From Prevotella sp. (GTDB taxonomy: Bacteria > Bacteroidota > Bacteroidia > Bacteroidales > Bacteroidaceae): DNA of 56,884 bases. The translations under genes were made by a program, and so were the position numbers. The notes below the pieces were generated by a model. It ran no database searches. It had not been told where the DNA came from and was given only the letters and a program-made list of their open reading frames with translations. How positions within the stretch are numbered: position 1 is the first letter of the stretch; each line of letters starts with the position of its first letter. This document shows, piece after piece, positions 36,032-46,600 of the stretch. The stretch covers positions 1-56,884 of the forward strand of contig JAFZCU010000054.1 in NCBI GenBank assembly GCA_017556145.1, written 5' to 3'.

Positions 36032-37140
36032 TTGTTGATATCGTTAAGGAATAATGTATTCTTTTTATCATACAGTTGCCTGAAATATTCAGCATCAGGC
36101 TTGGCAGGCGACGGACCGAACCATTCCTCCTTATAGTTCCGCCATACCAGGAAATAGCTGATAGGATATTTGTCGAGTATCGGTGTCAGCGTCGAGGTCC
36201 ACCAGGTAGGATCGGTCAGGTTCTTCAGGCCGCACTCCGTCAGGGCGGCAATCTTTCCGTGGTCCTTTGCAAACTGACACAGCATCGCGAGGTTCTGGTC
36301 CAACTGACTCACGAATTCTTCCCTGGTGCCCCACTGATAGCCGTCGATACCAACCAACGAGATACGCTCATCACCAGGATAGCGCTCCAGGTATTTCTCA
36401 TTGGTCAGATCCGTAGCCATACCTGGCGAATAGGCCCAGAGCAGGTTGTCGAAGCCGTCGGCATCGAGCTTATCCTGCAGCAGGTTCCACAAAGCCTTAT
36501 ATTCTTCTGCGGTACAGAGTTTCTCGCCCCACCAGAACCAGGAACCGGTATTCTCATGCCAAGGACGGAAGATAATGGGTATTTTCTGTCCGTCTGCGGT
36601 CTTCAGAGTCGCCAGGAAATCGCTCAAACGATCCATCCAGACCTTGAACAACTCAGCATTTGGGCCGCCAGGCAGTATGCTTCTCACGACGGTCGTGTCA
36701 GACACATCCCAGGCAGACCCCTCAGGAAATTTCTGTGCGCCTCTGCCGCCATCAGGAGCCGTTGTAGCAGGATTGCGTGGGTGCCAGCTGATGGTCACGA
36801 TACCACCGCGCTCATAATGGCGGATGATTTCTTCGGTAATCTTGGTAAAAGGCACACTGTCGAGACTCTTCACGTCGCCCATCTCAATGCCGCCGAGCTC
36901 AAAACCCATCACGGCCGGCCAGTCGCCACAGACATTCTTCACATCACTGGAGTCTTGCTGGTACGCCCACGTCAGTCCGTAGAACGGATCATCCTCATGT
37001 CCGAACATATAGCCTTTCTGTCGCAAGGTGTCCAATCGCTCCATCAACTGCTGTGCCGGTGTCTTCTCGGGCTCAGCTTGTTTCTGAACGTTACACGCCA
37101 CCACAACCACGGCGGCTAAAACCATCAAAAAATGTTTCAT
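36028..37140 (-). CDS. GH26 beta-mannanase lipoprotein
   Basis: A 370-residue lipoprotein: lipobox VVVAC with Cys16, so it is membrane-anchored outside the cytoplasm. The GH26 catalytic pair is visible: acid/base E196 in RPWHENTGSWFWW and nucleophile E302 in ALTECG. Relatives cleave beta-1,4-mannan, several releasing mannobiose. It overlaps the GH130 start by 4 bp and has its own promoter (-7 box at 37167-37174), so the four genes from GH26 to the epimerase form a transcription unit that can run without the two genes upstream. Confidence 0.93.
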   Translation of the reverse strand: MKHFLMVLAAVVVVACNVQKQAEPEKTPAQQLMERLDTLRQKGYMFGHEDDPFYGLTWAYQQDSSDVKNVCGDWPAVMGFELGGIEMGDVKSLDSVPFTKITEEIIRHYERGGIVTISWHPRNPATTAPDGGRGAQKFPEGSAWDVSDTTVVRSILPGGPNAELFKVWMDRLSDFLATLKTADGQKIPIIFRPWHENTGSWFWWGEKLCTAEEYKALWNLLQDKLDADGFDNLLWAYSPGMATDLTNEKYLERYPGDERISLVGIDGYQWGTREEFVSQLDQNLAMLCQFAKDHGKIAALTECGLKNLTDPTWWTSTLTPILDKYPISYFLVWRNYKEEWFGPSPAKPDAEYFRQLYDKKNTLFLNDINK

Positions 37141-37166
37141 ATTGTCAGGTCCATGCTATTTGGGTG

Positions 37167-37174
37167 CAAAGATA
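37167..37174 (-). promoter_or_regulatory. Internal promoter -7 box before GH26
   Basis: TATCTTTG on the minus strand in the 81-bp gap between GH5 and GH26, about 26 bp before the GH26 start. Confidence 0.6.
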
Positions 37175-37221
37175 CACATTTTTTCCCAAATTCGGAAACA
37201 TTCTATTGACAAATTTTAATA

Positions 37222-38511
37222 CTATTCGGCAAAAATGTGCTTAAATCGCTCAATTTGGTGCTGAATCACATCTAATGTTGACTTGTCACCGACAAAGACC
37301 GAGTTCAAACCCTGTTGTTCCTGAGCCGGATCGCCGGTGTAGTCGTCACCCACCTGCCACTGCTGTTCATGTCTGGGTTTTGCGAAGCCACCCCAGCCCC
37401 AGAAGTTACAGCCAGCAAAGTAGCCACCTTGCTCAGCATTGTCGCCCACGAGCGAGAACACATACTGGTAGAAGCCGTCACGACCCTTGGTGGGTGTGCC
37501 CAAAGCGAACTTGAAGTCATCTCGTGGGTAGCCGAACTCCTCCATCACCAAGGGTTTGTTCAGTCGGGCACAGATCTCCAAGTGGCGGTCAATATAATCC
37601 TTGGTGTTGGCTTTCGCCTGCGGAAGGTCCTCTATCAGATGGTCTTCACGCGCCCAACTCCAGTTATAGGGCCAGAGGTGGATGTTGCAATAGTCGATGT
37701 TCTCGTCCTTGCAGATGCGCTCATAGCAGTCCCAGTCGTTCTCACAGCCCCAGGAACCCTCCGAGCCAATGGATATCAGATGGTTCGGGTCGAGACTGCG
37801 GATCAGGGCCGAGGCCTCAGCCAGCCACTTTTCGAAATCGGGGAGCACAGCCTTGTCGAAGGCTCTGGGCTCGTTGCCAATCTGCCACGACATGATGGCC
37901 GGATCGTCCACATATTTCAAGCCTGTATAGCGATTGGTACGACCGAGGATGAAACGCACATAGTCATAAAAAAATTCGTGCGCCTTCTGGTTGGTGGCAT
38001 ACTGGCTCATCGCCTTCATATAGGCCGGATAGCCGTCTTCATTAGGTCGCGGCTGCTTGCCTGCGCCAGCATGCTCCAAGTAGAAGCCGTAGCCCCCACT
38101 CCACTCCCAGGAATTGTTAAGATAAAGCACGGCCACCATCCCGCGCTTACCCATCTCCTGAAGCAGGAAGTCGAGACCAGCCAGAATCGTATCGTTGTAG
38201 ACACCTGGTCTGGTCTGCAGCGTCGGCTCCACCTTGGTGGTAATGCCTCGCTCACCATCACTGCCAACAAGGATTCTGAGGTTGTCGATGCCAATCTGTT
38301 TCATGTAGTCCAGTTCCTTGATCAGACGCTGGCGGTCACCTCCCTGCCCTTCCGAGCCCAGAATGGCCCCATACCAGAAGTTGGTCCCTACATAATAATA
38401 AGGTTTGCCATCCTTCACGAAATGGCCGTCGCTGACGGTCACAAACTTGGTAGACTGGGCACATGCGGAAAGACAGAATGCCGCAAGGAATAAAAAGTTT
38501 CTAAGTTTCAT
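37222..38511 (-). CDS. GH5 (subfamily 7-like) endo-beta-mannanase lipoprotein
   Basis: A 429-residue lipoprotein with lipobox LSAC (Cys17). The (beta/alpha)8 glycosidase has the catalytic acid/base E214 in WQIGNEPR and the nucleophile E325 in VMEEFGYPRD. The opening VTVSDGHFVKDGKPYYYVGTNFWYGA and these motifs fit the mannanase subfamily GH5_7. It probably makes internal cuts in mannan at the cell surface or in the periplasm, ahead of GH26. It overlaps the kinase gene upstream by 4 bp and is separated from GH26 by an 81-bp gap with a promoter. Confidence 0.9.
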   Translation of the reverse strand: MKLRNFLFLAAFCLSACAQSTKFVTVSDGHFVKDGKPYYYVGTNFWYGAILGSEGQGGDRQRLIKELDYMKQIGIDNLRILVGSDGERGITTKVEPTLQTRPGVYNDTILAGLDFLLQEMGKRGMVAVLYLNNSWEWSGGYGFYLEHAGAGKQPRPNEDGYPAYMKAMSQYATNQKAHEFFYDYVRFILGRTNRYTGLKYVDDPAIMSWQIGNEPRAFDKAVLPDFEKWLAEASALIRSLDPNHLISIGSEGSWGCENDWDCYERICKDENIDYCNIHLWPYNWSWAREDHLIEDLPQAKANTKDYIDRHLEICARLNKPLVMEEFGYPRDDFKFALGTPTKGRDGFYQYVFSLVGDNAEQGGYFAGCNFWGWGGFAKPRHEQQWQVGDDYTGDPAQEQQGLNSVFVGDKSTLDVIQHQIERFKHIFAE

Positions 38512-39353
38512 AGTGCATTGTTTAGGTGATATGTAATCAGCCCCTCTATCGGCGACGGGAGGATTTTGCCAAGACGGAAGCCCTCTGCCTCAGCAGCACC
38601 CGACAGCTGGTCGCGGAAATACCAGGCAATACTGCCCACAAACGAGACGGGTATCTCCGGATGGCCATAGGGACGGATATTATAACGGAAGAAATCCCGG
38701 AAATTAGCCATCACCAGATGCGCCACGGCAGCATCGGAAAGATGGCGATGGATGAAGGGAGCGAGCGATGCCAGGAAACGATTCGGCATAGGTTCCCGGT
38801 AGACCCGTTGGATGACATCCGACATCGTCAATCCGTATTCCTGTTCGAACTCAGATCGGATATTATCTGACAAAACACCTTTATAGAGTTCATGCAGGAA
38901 ATGCTTTCCAAGAACACCGCCACTCCCCTCATCACCCAGGATATAGCCCAAGGCCGGGGTGTTGGCAACGATGCGTTCACCATCATAAAGGCAAGAATTA
39001 GCGCCCGTTCCTAAAATACTGGCAATACCAAAGTTATGGCCACAGAGAGCACGCGCCGCACCCAACAAGTCACTATGCGCTTCAACCTGTTTTGCCTGCG
39101 GAAAAGCCGCTTGTAGGAGGGTTGTCATGATTGTCGCCTGTTCCGGACGGACACCACTGCCATAAAAACAGACACACGACACACAATCCGGATCCAACTG
39201 CGGAAGAAGTTCACGACGCAGGATCTCCGCAATAACTGTCGGGTCCTGATGAAAGGGATTGATGCCTTGGGTATGAAAATGCGCCACGGAGCCAGATGCC
39301 GACTGCAAGGCCCAGTCGGTCTTCGTACTACCACTATCTGCTATCAGTATCAT
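38508..39353 (-). CDS. BadF/BadG-type ATPase, probable N-acetylhexosamine or hexose kinase
   Basis: A 281-residue cytoplasmic ASKHA-fold protein. The phosphate-binding loop ADSGSTKTDWAL opens the protein and the second loop reads ILGTGANSCLYDG; GYILGDEGSGGVLGK follows. This is the pattern of the BadF/BadG/BcrA/BcrD family that includes N-acetylglucosamine kinases. Within a mannan locus it might phosphorylate released glucose or another sugar, but the substrate is not readable. It starts the locus; its ATG lies only 4 bp after the -7 box, so the mRNA is probably leaderless. Confidence 0.8.
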   Translation of the reverse strand: MILIADSGSTKTDWALQSASGSVAHFHTQGINPFHQDPTVIAEILRRELLPQLDPDCVSCVCFYGSGVRPEQATIMTTLLQAAFPQAKQVEAHSDLLGAARALCGHNFGIASILGTGANSCLYDGERIVANTPALGYILGDEGSGGVLGKHFLHELYKGVLSDNIRSEFEQEYGLTMSDVIQRVYREPMPNRFLASLAPFIHRHLSDAAVAHLVMANFRDFFRYNIRPYGHPEIPVSFVGSIAWYFRDQLSGAAEAEGFRLGKILPSPIEGLITYHLNNAL

Positions 39354-39357
39354 GCCG

Positions 39358-39365
39358 CAAAAGTA
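39358..39365 (-). promoter_or_regulatory. Promoter -7 box of the BadF-type kinase gene
   Basis: TACTTTTG on the minus strand, ending 4 bp before the start codon. No leader is possible beyond a few bases. Confidence 0.55.
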
Positions 39366-39408
39366 TAAAAAAAACGACAGAATCTGGCCGTTTTCGCTGA
39401 CTTTTTTA

Positions 39409-39439
39409 TTAATCTGTGTTAATCTGGGCCATCTGTGAC
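39409..39439 (+). repeat. Dispersed repeat TTAATCTGTGTTAATC, copy 1
   Basis: The first 16 bases are identical to 54459-54474, and both copies continue with C(T/C)G.G and CTGTG. It lies in the divergent spacer between the kinase and the MscS gene. Confidence 0.6.
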
Positions 39440-39445
39440 ATTTTT

Positions 39446-39478
39446 TTTGCTTATTATTTGGCTTTTTTACTATCTTTG
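39446..39478 (+). promoter_or_regulatory. -33/-7 promoter of the MscS-type gene
   Basis: TTTG at 39446-39449, a 21-bp spacer, and TATCTTTG at 39471-39478. The coding sequence starts 20 bp later. Confidence 0.7.
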
Positions 39479-39498
39479 CGCACTAAAATAGCAAGACG

Positions 39499-41838
39499 AT
39501 GAAGAGAATACTTATCATATTGACCCTCATCCTGGGCGTCGTTAGTGAGGCCGGTGCCGTGCTCAAGGAAAAAAACCTCGACTCGACGCTTGTCATTCTA
39601 CGTGCGGAACTGACAAAGCACTATCAGGAACTGAATGACCAGCGCACCGAACAACGGAAACAAAGCCAGGAAGTGCTCAAGAATCTGACACAGACCATGA
39701 AACAGTCGAATCAGAATGCCCTGATGCTCTACTCTCAGCAACAGGAATTCCTGTTCGATCTGACCTATGCCTGTCACCAGGCCACAGAACAATACCAGCG
39801 TTTCCAGCGTCAGCAGCTTCCTTTCCGCGAGTTCATCAGCAACACCAGTGGTGAGATTGCCCGTTATGACAGCCTCATCAACAGCTTGCAGGCCATGCCC
39901 ACGAACATCATGGGGACGCAGGCCATCAAGAACCGCAGCGTCTGTCTGACATTGGCTACGGTCATTAAACGTTCGCTCGAAGAAGACTCCCAGCAGATGG
40001 AGGACTACATCAGATACTATAATATCACGGAGCAGCGCCTGAAGCACATGAACGACTACGCCCAAAAGCGCTACTACGACATACAAACGAGCATCTTCGT
40101 GAATGGTGGTGACACCTATTGGGACATTCTGCGTAACATCTCGGAGAAATGGGAGGACATGAAGGACGTGGTTGCGAAAAAATATACGACTGATGAGTCC
40201 ACCAAGCACTCCGACTGGAACATGTACTGGATCTTCGGTCTGTTTGTGGCCATCGCCTTCTACGCCCTCTTGGCCATCGGCATCAACCTCCTTGTGTTCA
40301 AGTTCATGCCTCGACGCTTCCATACCATAGAATTCCTGAAGAAGCGGTCTTCCATCATGTGGGCCACGACCACCATCACCCTGGCCATCCTGATGGGACT
40401 GATACAATATAACAGCCATCAGAACTTCGTCATCATGGCCTCAGGCTTGTTGGTCGAATACCTATGGCTGCTGGCGGTCATCCTGATCTCACTGTTGCTG
40501 CGGGTCAACGGCACCCAGATCAAAAACGCCTTCAAAATCTATGCGCCCCTGTTGGTGATCGGCTTTGTAGTGATTACCTTCCGCATCATCCTCATCCCCA
40601 GCGAACTGGTCAGCCTTGTTTTCCCACCCATCCTGTTAGTATGTCTACTATGGCAATGGTGGGGCATCCGACGCTTCAACAAGAACATCCCCCGCTCCGA
40701 CATGTTCTATACCTACGTGTCGATGACGGTGTTTGTGGCCTCGGCTGGGTGTTCATGGGCCGGTTATACCCTCTTGGCTGTACAGCTGCTCATCTGGTGG
40801 ATCATGCAACTGACCTGCATCCTGACCATCACCTGCATCTCCGACTATCTGAGGATGTACGAGGAGAAGCATGAGTTCTCGAAGAAACCTGTGACGCAGA
40901 CCTGGCTCTATACCCTGACCCACCAGGTAATCCTGCCCATCCTTATCGTCTGTTCGGTGATGATCAGTGTCTATTGGGCTGCTGAGGTATTCAACCTGAG
41001 TGACATGTGCTGGGACATCTTCAACAAGAAGTTCATCAACCAGAAGAACCTCCAGGTGAGCGTAGTAAAACTGGCAGTTGTGATTGGCACGTGGTTCCTG
41101 TTCAGATGGATCTCAAAGACAGTGCTGAGTCTGATGCGTCTGCATTTCGAGACGAAAGACCCGACAACAGCCGAGAGTCGTGTCGTGATGGGTAAGAACG
41201 TCATCCAGCTGATTATCTGGGGTGCCTGGCTGCTGATGATCCTCGCCTACCTGCATATCAGCGTGGAATGGCTCCTCGCCATCTCTGGTGGTCTTTCCAC
41301 AGGTATCGGTTTTGCCTCGAAGGACATCATCGAGAACATCTACTATGGTGCCTCGCTCATGGCAGGACGCATCAAGGCAGGCGACTGGATAGAAATCGAC
41401 GGCACCATGGGTAAGGTGACCAGCATCAGCTACACCTCCACCATCATTGAGTCGCTCTATGGTGAGATTATCACCTTCCAGAACTCACAGCTGTTTACAA
41501 AGAACTACAAGAACCTGACGCGTAATCACGGCTATGTCCTGGCGGTCATCCCATTTGGTGTGGCTTATGGTTCCAACCTCAAACAGGTCACCATGCTCGT
41601 GGAGGATGCCGTCAATAACCTCCATCACGAGTGGATCGACCCCGAGAAGACCGTCAAGAGCGTGGTGTCGGAGATGGCCGATTCGAGCGTCAACTTCAAA
41701 TTGTTTGTCTGGGTTGATGCGCCCAGGAAATCATATGTCGTCAGCGACGTACTGAAATGCGTGTACGATACTCTCACGGCCAATGGTGTACAGATACCAT
41801 TCCCACAGAGAGACGTGCACTTGATAAGTGAAAAGTGA
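39499..41838 (+). CDS. MscS-family mechanosensitive channel with long N-terminal extension
   Basis: A 779-residue inner-membrane protein. It has a signal peptide (residues 1-20), a periplasmic coiled-coil region (about 25-225), about ten membrane helices, and a C-terminal MscS core. The pore helix and beta domain are recognisable: LLAISGGLSTGIGFASKDIIENIYYG, then GDWIEIDGTMGKVTSISYTST and ITFQNSQLFTKNYKNLTR. The layout resembles the large MscK-type channels, which release solutes on hypo-osmotic shock. It stands alone with its own promoter. Confidence 0.9.
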   Translation: MKRILIILTLILGVVSEAGAVLKEKNLDSTLVILRAELTKHYQELNDQRTEQRKQSQEVLKNLTQTMKQSNQNALMLYSQQQEFLFDLTYACHQATEQYQRFQRQQLPFREFISNTSGEIARYDSLINSLQAMPTNIMGTQAIKNRSVCLTLATVIKRSLEEDSQQMEDYIRYYNITEQRLKHMNDYAQKRYYDIQTSIFVNGGDTYWDILRNISEKWEDMKDVVAKKYTTDESTKHSDWNMYWIFGLFVAIAFYALLAIGINLLVFKFMPRRFHTIEFLKKRSSIMWATTTITLAILMGLIQYNSHQNFVIMASGLLVEYLWLLAVILISLLLRVNGTQIKNAFKIYAPLLVIGFVVITFRIILIPSELVSLVFPPILLVCLLWQWWGIRRFNKNIPRSDMFYTYVSMTVFVASAGCSWAGYTLLAVQLLIWWIMQLTCILTITCISDYLRMYEEKHEFSKKPVTQTWLYTLTHQVILPILIVCSVMISVYWAAEVFNLSDMCWDIFNKKFINQKNLQVSVVKLAVVIGTWFLFRWISKTVLSLMRLHFETKDPTTAESRVVMGKNVIQLIIWGAWLLMILAYLHISVEWLLAISGGLSTGIGFASKDIIENIYYGASLMAGRIKAGDWIEIDGTMGKVTSISYTSTIIESLYGEIITFQNSQLFTKNYKNLTRNHGYVLAVIPFGVAYGSNLKQVTMLVEDAVNNLHHEWIDPEKTVKSVVSEMADSSVNFKLFVWVDAPRKSYVVSDVLKCVYDTLTANGVQIPFPQRDVHLISEK

Positions 41839-41898
41839 AAAATTTGCTGCTGCGACAAAAAAAAGTGCCAAAATGTTGGTGAATTAAGAGAAATTACG

Positions 41899-41906
41899 TA
41901 TTTTTG
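41899..41906 (+). promoter_or_regulatory. Promoter -7 box of kdsA
   Basis: TATTTTTG, 10 bp before the kdsA ATG; the leader would be only a few bases. No clear -33. Confidence 0.5.
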
Positions 41907-41916
41907 CAAAGCAAAT

Positions 41917-42678
41917 ATGAGTCAGAAGGCAATATTTATTGCGGGTCCCTGTGTGATAGAATCAGCTGAGTTGCTGGATACTGTTGCGCGCAAGTTGGTG
42001 GAAATCAACGGGAAGCATGGGACGGACATCATCTTCAAAGCATCATTCGACAAGGCCAATCGCACGTCGATACGCTCTTTCCGTGGTCCGGGATTGGAAC
42101 GCGGACTTCAATTATTGGCTGACATCAAAGCAAAATTCGGACTGCGGATTCTGACTGATATCCACGAAGCCTGGCAGGCAAAACCCGTGGGCGAGGTCTG
42201 CGACGTGATACAGATCCCCGCCTTCCTCTGCCGTCAGACAGACCTGTTGATAGCTGCTGCACAGACCGGTCGCATCGTGAACATCAAGAAGGCGCAGTTC
42301 CTAAGTGGTCGCGACATGCGCTATCCGGTGGAAAAGGCCCGGGATGCAGGCGCTAAGGACATCTGGCTCACCGAACGGGGTAATATGATGGGTTACAACA
42401 ATCTCGTAGTCGACTTCCGCAACATCCCTGACATGCTCGACATCGTGCCGACGGTCATCATGGACTGTACGCATAGTGTGCAGCGTCCCGGAGGCAGCGA
42501 TGGCAAGACAGGCGGCGACCGCCGCTTCGTGCCACAGATGGCGCTGGCTGCCAAGGCCTTTGGTGCCACAGGTTATTTCTTTGAAGTACACCCCACTCCT
42601 GACGAAGGACTGAGCGATGCGGCTAATATGCTGGAACTGGACAAACTGGAACAACTCATTGAAGAACTGATCAGATGA
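41917..42678 (+). CDS. kdsA: KdsA, 3-deoxy-8-phosphooctulonate synthase
   Basis: A 253-residue cytoplasmic enzyme condensing phosphoenolpyruvate with arabinose 5-phosphate in Kdo synthesis for lipopolysaccharide. Motifs: IAGPCVIES at the N-terminus, FKASFDKANRTS, FRGPGLERGL, TDIHE, PAFLCRQTDLL, and THSVQRPGG. Cys12 in the first motif marks the metal-dependent class II enzymes (as in Aquifex); the metal-independent E. coli type has Asn there. It overlaps kdsD by 4 bp, which supplies its substrate. Confidence 0.96.
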   Translation: MSQKAIFIAGPCVIESAELLDTVARKLVEINGKHGTDIIFKASFDKANRTSIRSFRGPGLERGLQLLADIKAKFGLRILTDIHEAWQAKPVGEVCDVIQIPAFLCRQTDLLIAAAQTGRIVNIKKAQFLSGRDMRYPVEKARDAGAKDIWLTERGNMMGYNNLVVDFRNIPDMLDIVPTVIMDCTHSVQRPGGSDGKTGGDRRFVPQMALAAKAFGATGYFFEVHPTPDEGLSDAANMLELDKLEQLIEELIR

Positions 42679-43628
42679 TGAAGGAATCAAGAGCATACGC
42701 CATACAATGCATGAAGGATGAGGCACAGGCCGTCCTGGGACTGATACCTCAGCTGGACGAGTCGTTCGACATGGCCGTCGACCTCATGTTTCATTGCAAG
42801 GGAAAGATCATCGTCACGGGTGTTGGCAAAAGCGGACATATCGGTGCAAAGATCGCAGCTACCCTCTCGAGCACAGGAACACCCTCGTTCTTCATCAATC
42901 CCCTCGACGTGTTCCACGGCGACCTGGGAGTGATGGCCCATGGCGATGTGGTGCTCGCCATCAGCAACTCCGGACAGACCGACGAACTGCTACGCTTCAT
43001 ACCGATGGTGCTACACATGGAGATACCGATCATCGGCATGAGTGGGAATCCGGCCTCCCTGCTCGCCAAATACTCCACCTGTCACCTGAATGTGAGCGTG
43101 GAGAAAGAGGCCTGCCCGCTGAACCTCGCCCCCACCAGTTCCACGATGGCACAGTTGGCCATGGGTGATGCCTTGGCAGTGGCACTGATCGAGAAGCGCA
43201 ACTTCCAGCCTCGCGACTTTGCGCAGTTCCATCCGGGTGGAGAACTGGGAAAGCGTCTGTTGACGACCGCCCAGGATGTGATGCGCAGCGACGACCTGCC
43301 GGTACTGCCGCCTGAGATGCACCTCGGCGAAGCCATCATCCTGGTGAGCAAAGGCAAGTTGGGCCTTGGAGTGGCAGAGGTAGATGGAAAGATCACAGGT
43401 CTGATTACTGACGGTGATATCCGTCGGGCCATGGAGAAATGGCAGGCGAAGTTCTTCGACCGTACCGTGAGCGATATCATGACACGTACCCCGAAGACCG
43501 TCAGACCTGAGACAAAGATCACGGAGATTCAGCAGATTATGAATAGATACAAGATACATTCCGTTCTGGTAACCGATGACAACCAGCATCTGCTTGGCGT
43601 CGTCGACCATTACTCCTGTATGTTATAA
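42675..43628 (+). CDS. kdsD: KdsD/KpsF-type D-arabinose 5-phosphate isomerase
   Basis: A 317-residue enzyme converting ribulose 5-phosphate to arabinose 5-phosphate for Kdo synthesis. An N-terminal SIS domain (GKIIVTGVGKSGHIGAKIAATLSSTGTPS, ISNSGQTDEL, NLAPTSSTMAQLAMGDALA) is followed by two CBS domains (about 205-317; GLITDGDIRRAME, SVLVTDDNQHLLGVVD). Length and layout match KpsF/KdsD. It begins within the kdsA stop (ATGA overlap). The regulator gene follows after 17 bp and may be on the same transcript. Confidence 0.95.
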   Translation: MMKESRAYAIQCMKDEAQAVLGLIPQLDESFDMAVDLMFHCKGKIIVTGVGKSGHIGAKIAATLSSTGTPSFFINPLDVFHGDLGVMAHGDVVLAISNSGQTDELLRFIPMVLHMEIPIIGMSGNPASLLAKYSTCHLNVSVEKEACPLNLAPTSSTMAQLAMGDALAVALIEKRNFQPRDFAQFHPGGELGKRLLTTAQDVMRSDDLPVLPPEMHLGEAIILVSKGKLGLGVAEVDGKITGLITDGDIRRAMEKWQAKFFDRTVSDIMTRTPKTVRPETKITEIQQIMNRYKIHSVLVTDDNQHLLGVVDHYSCML

Positions 43629-43645
43629 ATAGAAATTAAGGTTTT

Positions 43646-46600
43646 ATGAAGACTATAAGAAAACTGATTATCGTACTGCTGCTCACACTGCCGATGGCGG
43701 TGGTGGCAGACTATCTGTTTAAGACACTCGATGCACGCAACGGTCTGACAAGCAGCCAGATCAACTGCATCATGAAGGACTCACGCGGCTATGTGTGGTT
43801 TGGAACGCCTGCAGGACTGTACCGCTTCGACGGCTATGTCTTCAAGAACTTCCAGAGTGACTCACAGGATGGCTCCTCGCTGCCCAACAGTTACATCAAT
43901 GCGCTGCAGGAGACCCTCGATGGCAATCTGCTGGTAGAGACAGCGGCCGGCTATTGTGTGTATCACCCGCAGACAGAGAGCTTTGAACGCGACATGAAGC
44001 AGGTATTTGCCCGCATGGGTATTGAGACCATCCCCACCATCGTCTATGTCGACCGCCACAAGAACCTGTGGGGGGCGATTCCCAACAAAGGGGTGGTATG
44101 CTACAACATGCAGCAGCAACTGCTCTATGAGTTCGGCTATACCGACGATTCACACGGTGTACCACAAGGGGCCATCTGCTCCATCAGCGAGTGTAAGGAC
44201 GGCGCCTTGATCGTCTATGACGACGGACGGATCGTCTGCTGTGATGTCATGCACCAGCAGCACACGGTATGGGGCACCAACGAGATTGCCAACCGTAAAC
44301 TGCGCAGATCGAAGACCCTCAAGGCTTTTGCCGACCAGATGGACAACATCTGGCTATATGGTCAGGGTACCCTCTTCAAATATAACAAGAGTGCAGATAC
44401 CTGGGACACCTCCATCAGCGAACAGCTGGGACTGACGAGCGTGGGTGTCGACCGCAACATCAATGGCATGGCAGGCGACCGCAACGGTAACATCTGGATT
44501 GGTTCCGACCAGATGGGACTGCTGCGCTATGACATCAATACCCACGAGGTGGAGCCTGTACAGCCCGTCAACATGAACGACAGGCAGATGCGCCACGAGA
44601 CCATCAGCATACAGAGTGTCTATGTCGACGATACTGACCTGCTCTGGATTGGTACGGAGAAGTCGGGCATCGCCTATTCCGGTCAGTACATTTACCGTTT
44701 TGCCTCACTCATCAATGGCGATATCACAGCCATTGCCCAGTCTGACAGCGGAAAGGTGTGGTACGGCACCAGCGACAATGGTGTCATCGGCTATAATGGC
44801 CCACTCGCCAGTAAGAAGGTGTCTGCCATGGCATTCACCCCGGACGGAAGTCTATGGGTTGGCTCCAAGCGCAATGGTCTCACACGCATCAAAGACGGCA
44901 ATGCCACCATTTATTCACTGGCAAAGGACAGCATGAAGACCTTGATCGACGACCATGTCAATGCGCTTTGTACGGATAACATCGGCAACCTGTGGATTGC
45001 CACCAATGGCGGTTTGCAGGTCTACAATCCCAGAATGAACTCCTTCTCCTCCTATACCCGCGAGAATGGTAAGCTGAACACCAACAATGTCACTTGTCTG
45101 CATTATAACAAGGACAGTAAGAAGAACAACCTCTACATCGGTACTTCAGAAGGGCTGGTGGTACTCAACCTGTCCAATACCGAGAAACGGGTGCTCACCG
45201 GAAATGTCTCACACACCAAACAGTTCACTAACAACTATATTACCCAGATTGCCAAAGACTCCCGCGGACTCCTCTGGGTGGGTACGCGTGAAGGTCTGAA
45301 CGTGCTGAATTCCAACAATGACCTGAACAACGACAACCTCGACTATATCACCGAGAAACAGGGTCTTTGCAATAACAACATCTGCGGTATAGCCGAAGAC
45401 AAGAACCACAACATGTGGATCACCACCAGCAGTGGTGTCACCCGTATTGTGGTCAACCGCAGCCATGAGGACGGCAGCTATGCCTATGGCCTGTATAACT
45501 ACTCCACAGCAGATGGTCTGCAGAGCAATGAGTTCAACCCAGGTGCTATTCTGACCCGTCACGACGGTAATGTGGCGTTCGGTGGTCTCTTTGGTGTCAA
45601 CTGGATGCTCAAGAACGGCAACGCCGATACTGAGACGCTGCCCAGAGTGATGCTCACCCAGTTGTTCCTGGGCGAGGAGGAAGTACTGATAGGACATGAA
45701 TACGACGGCAAGGTGCTGTTGACGCAAGCCTTCAATGAAACCTCGAAATTGCAACTGAACCACAACCAGAACACGTTCACCATCAAGTTTGCCGCAGGCA
45801 ACTACAACCAGAGTGAGCGTCTGCAGTTCATGTACTGGATGGAAGGTCTCGACGATGACTGGAAAAACGGAAATGCCCTCACCCATGGTGTAACCTTCCG
45901 CGATCTGTCCAGTGGAAAATACACGCTCCATGTTAAGGCCGTCAGTACCGATGGTGCCGTCAGTAACCAGGAGCGTACCTTGTCTATCACGGTGGCCAGT
46001 CATTGGCTCCTCTCTTGGTGGATGCTGCTCGCCTATGCCATCATCATACTGGTGGCCGTCTATTTCTGGCGTATCGGTCTGAAACAGCTCAAGGCCATCA
46101 GAGACCGAAAGAGAGCAGTCATCCTAGAGCTGAAGATGCAACGCGAAGCCATCAAGGCTGCCAGCGATGACCTGCGCCAGCCGATGGCCCGTATGACATC
46201 CATCATCGGCAACCTCTCTGAGAAGGAGAAGGACCTCGAAGAGCGCGAGCAGCTCAATGCCCTTCACTCTCAGATGCTTCAGATTATCACGCGTGTGAGC
46301 GACATGCAGACCGAATTGGAGCATCCTGAGTTGAAAGCCAAGAATGCTGTCCACGACCGCATGGAACTGAATGCCAAGGGTGAGATTGTATTGCCTGATG
46401 TTCCCAGCGAGACACTGACCTCGGAACACACCAGGTCAAGGGCAGCCATGGACACCCCGACCATGAAGTTCTCAGTGTTCATGATCGACGACAGCGAAGA
46501 CTTCATCAAGTTCGCCATGGCACGACTCAAGTACGTCTACAACTTCCATGCCTATAACGATATCATCAAGGCAGCCACAGATATTGATGCCTTGCACCCC

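Noticed and set aside
36076-37119. Long open frame on the plus strand opposite GH26
   Set aside because: Same reason: the minus-strand GH26 has both catalytic motifs and a lipobox, and the opposite frame has nothing recognisable.
37315-38493. Long open frame on the plus strand opposite GH5
   Set aside because: It is antisense to a clearly recognisable glycosidase, has no family motifs and mirrors its codon pattern.
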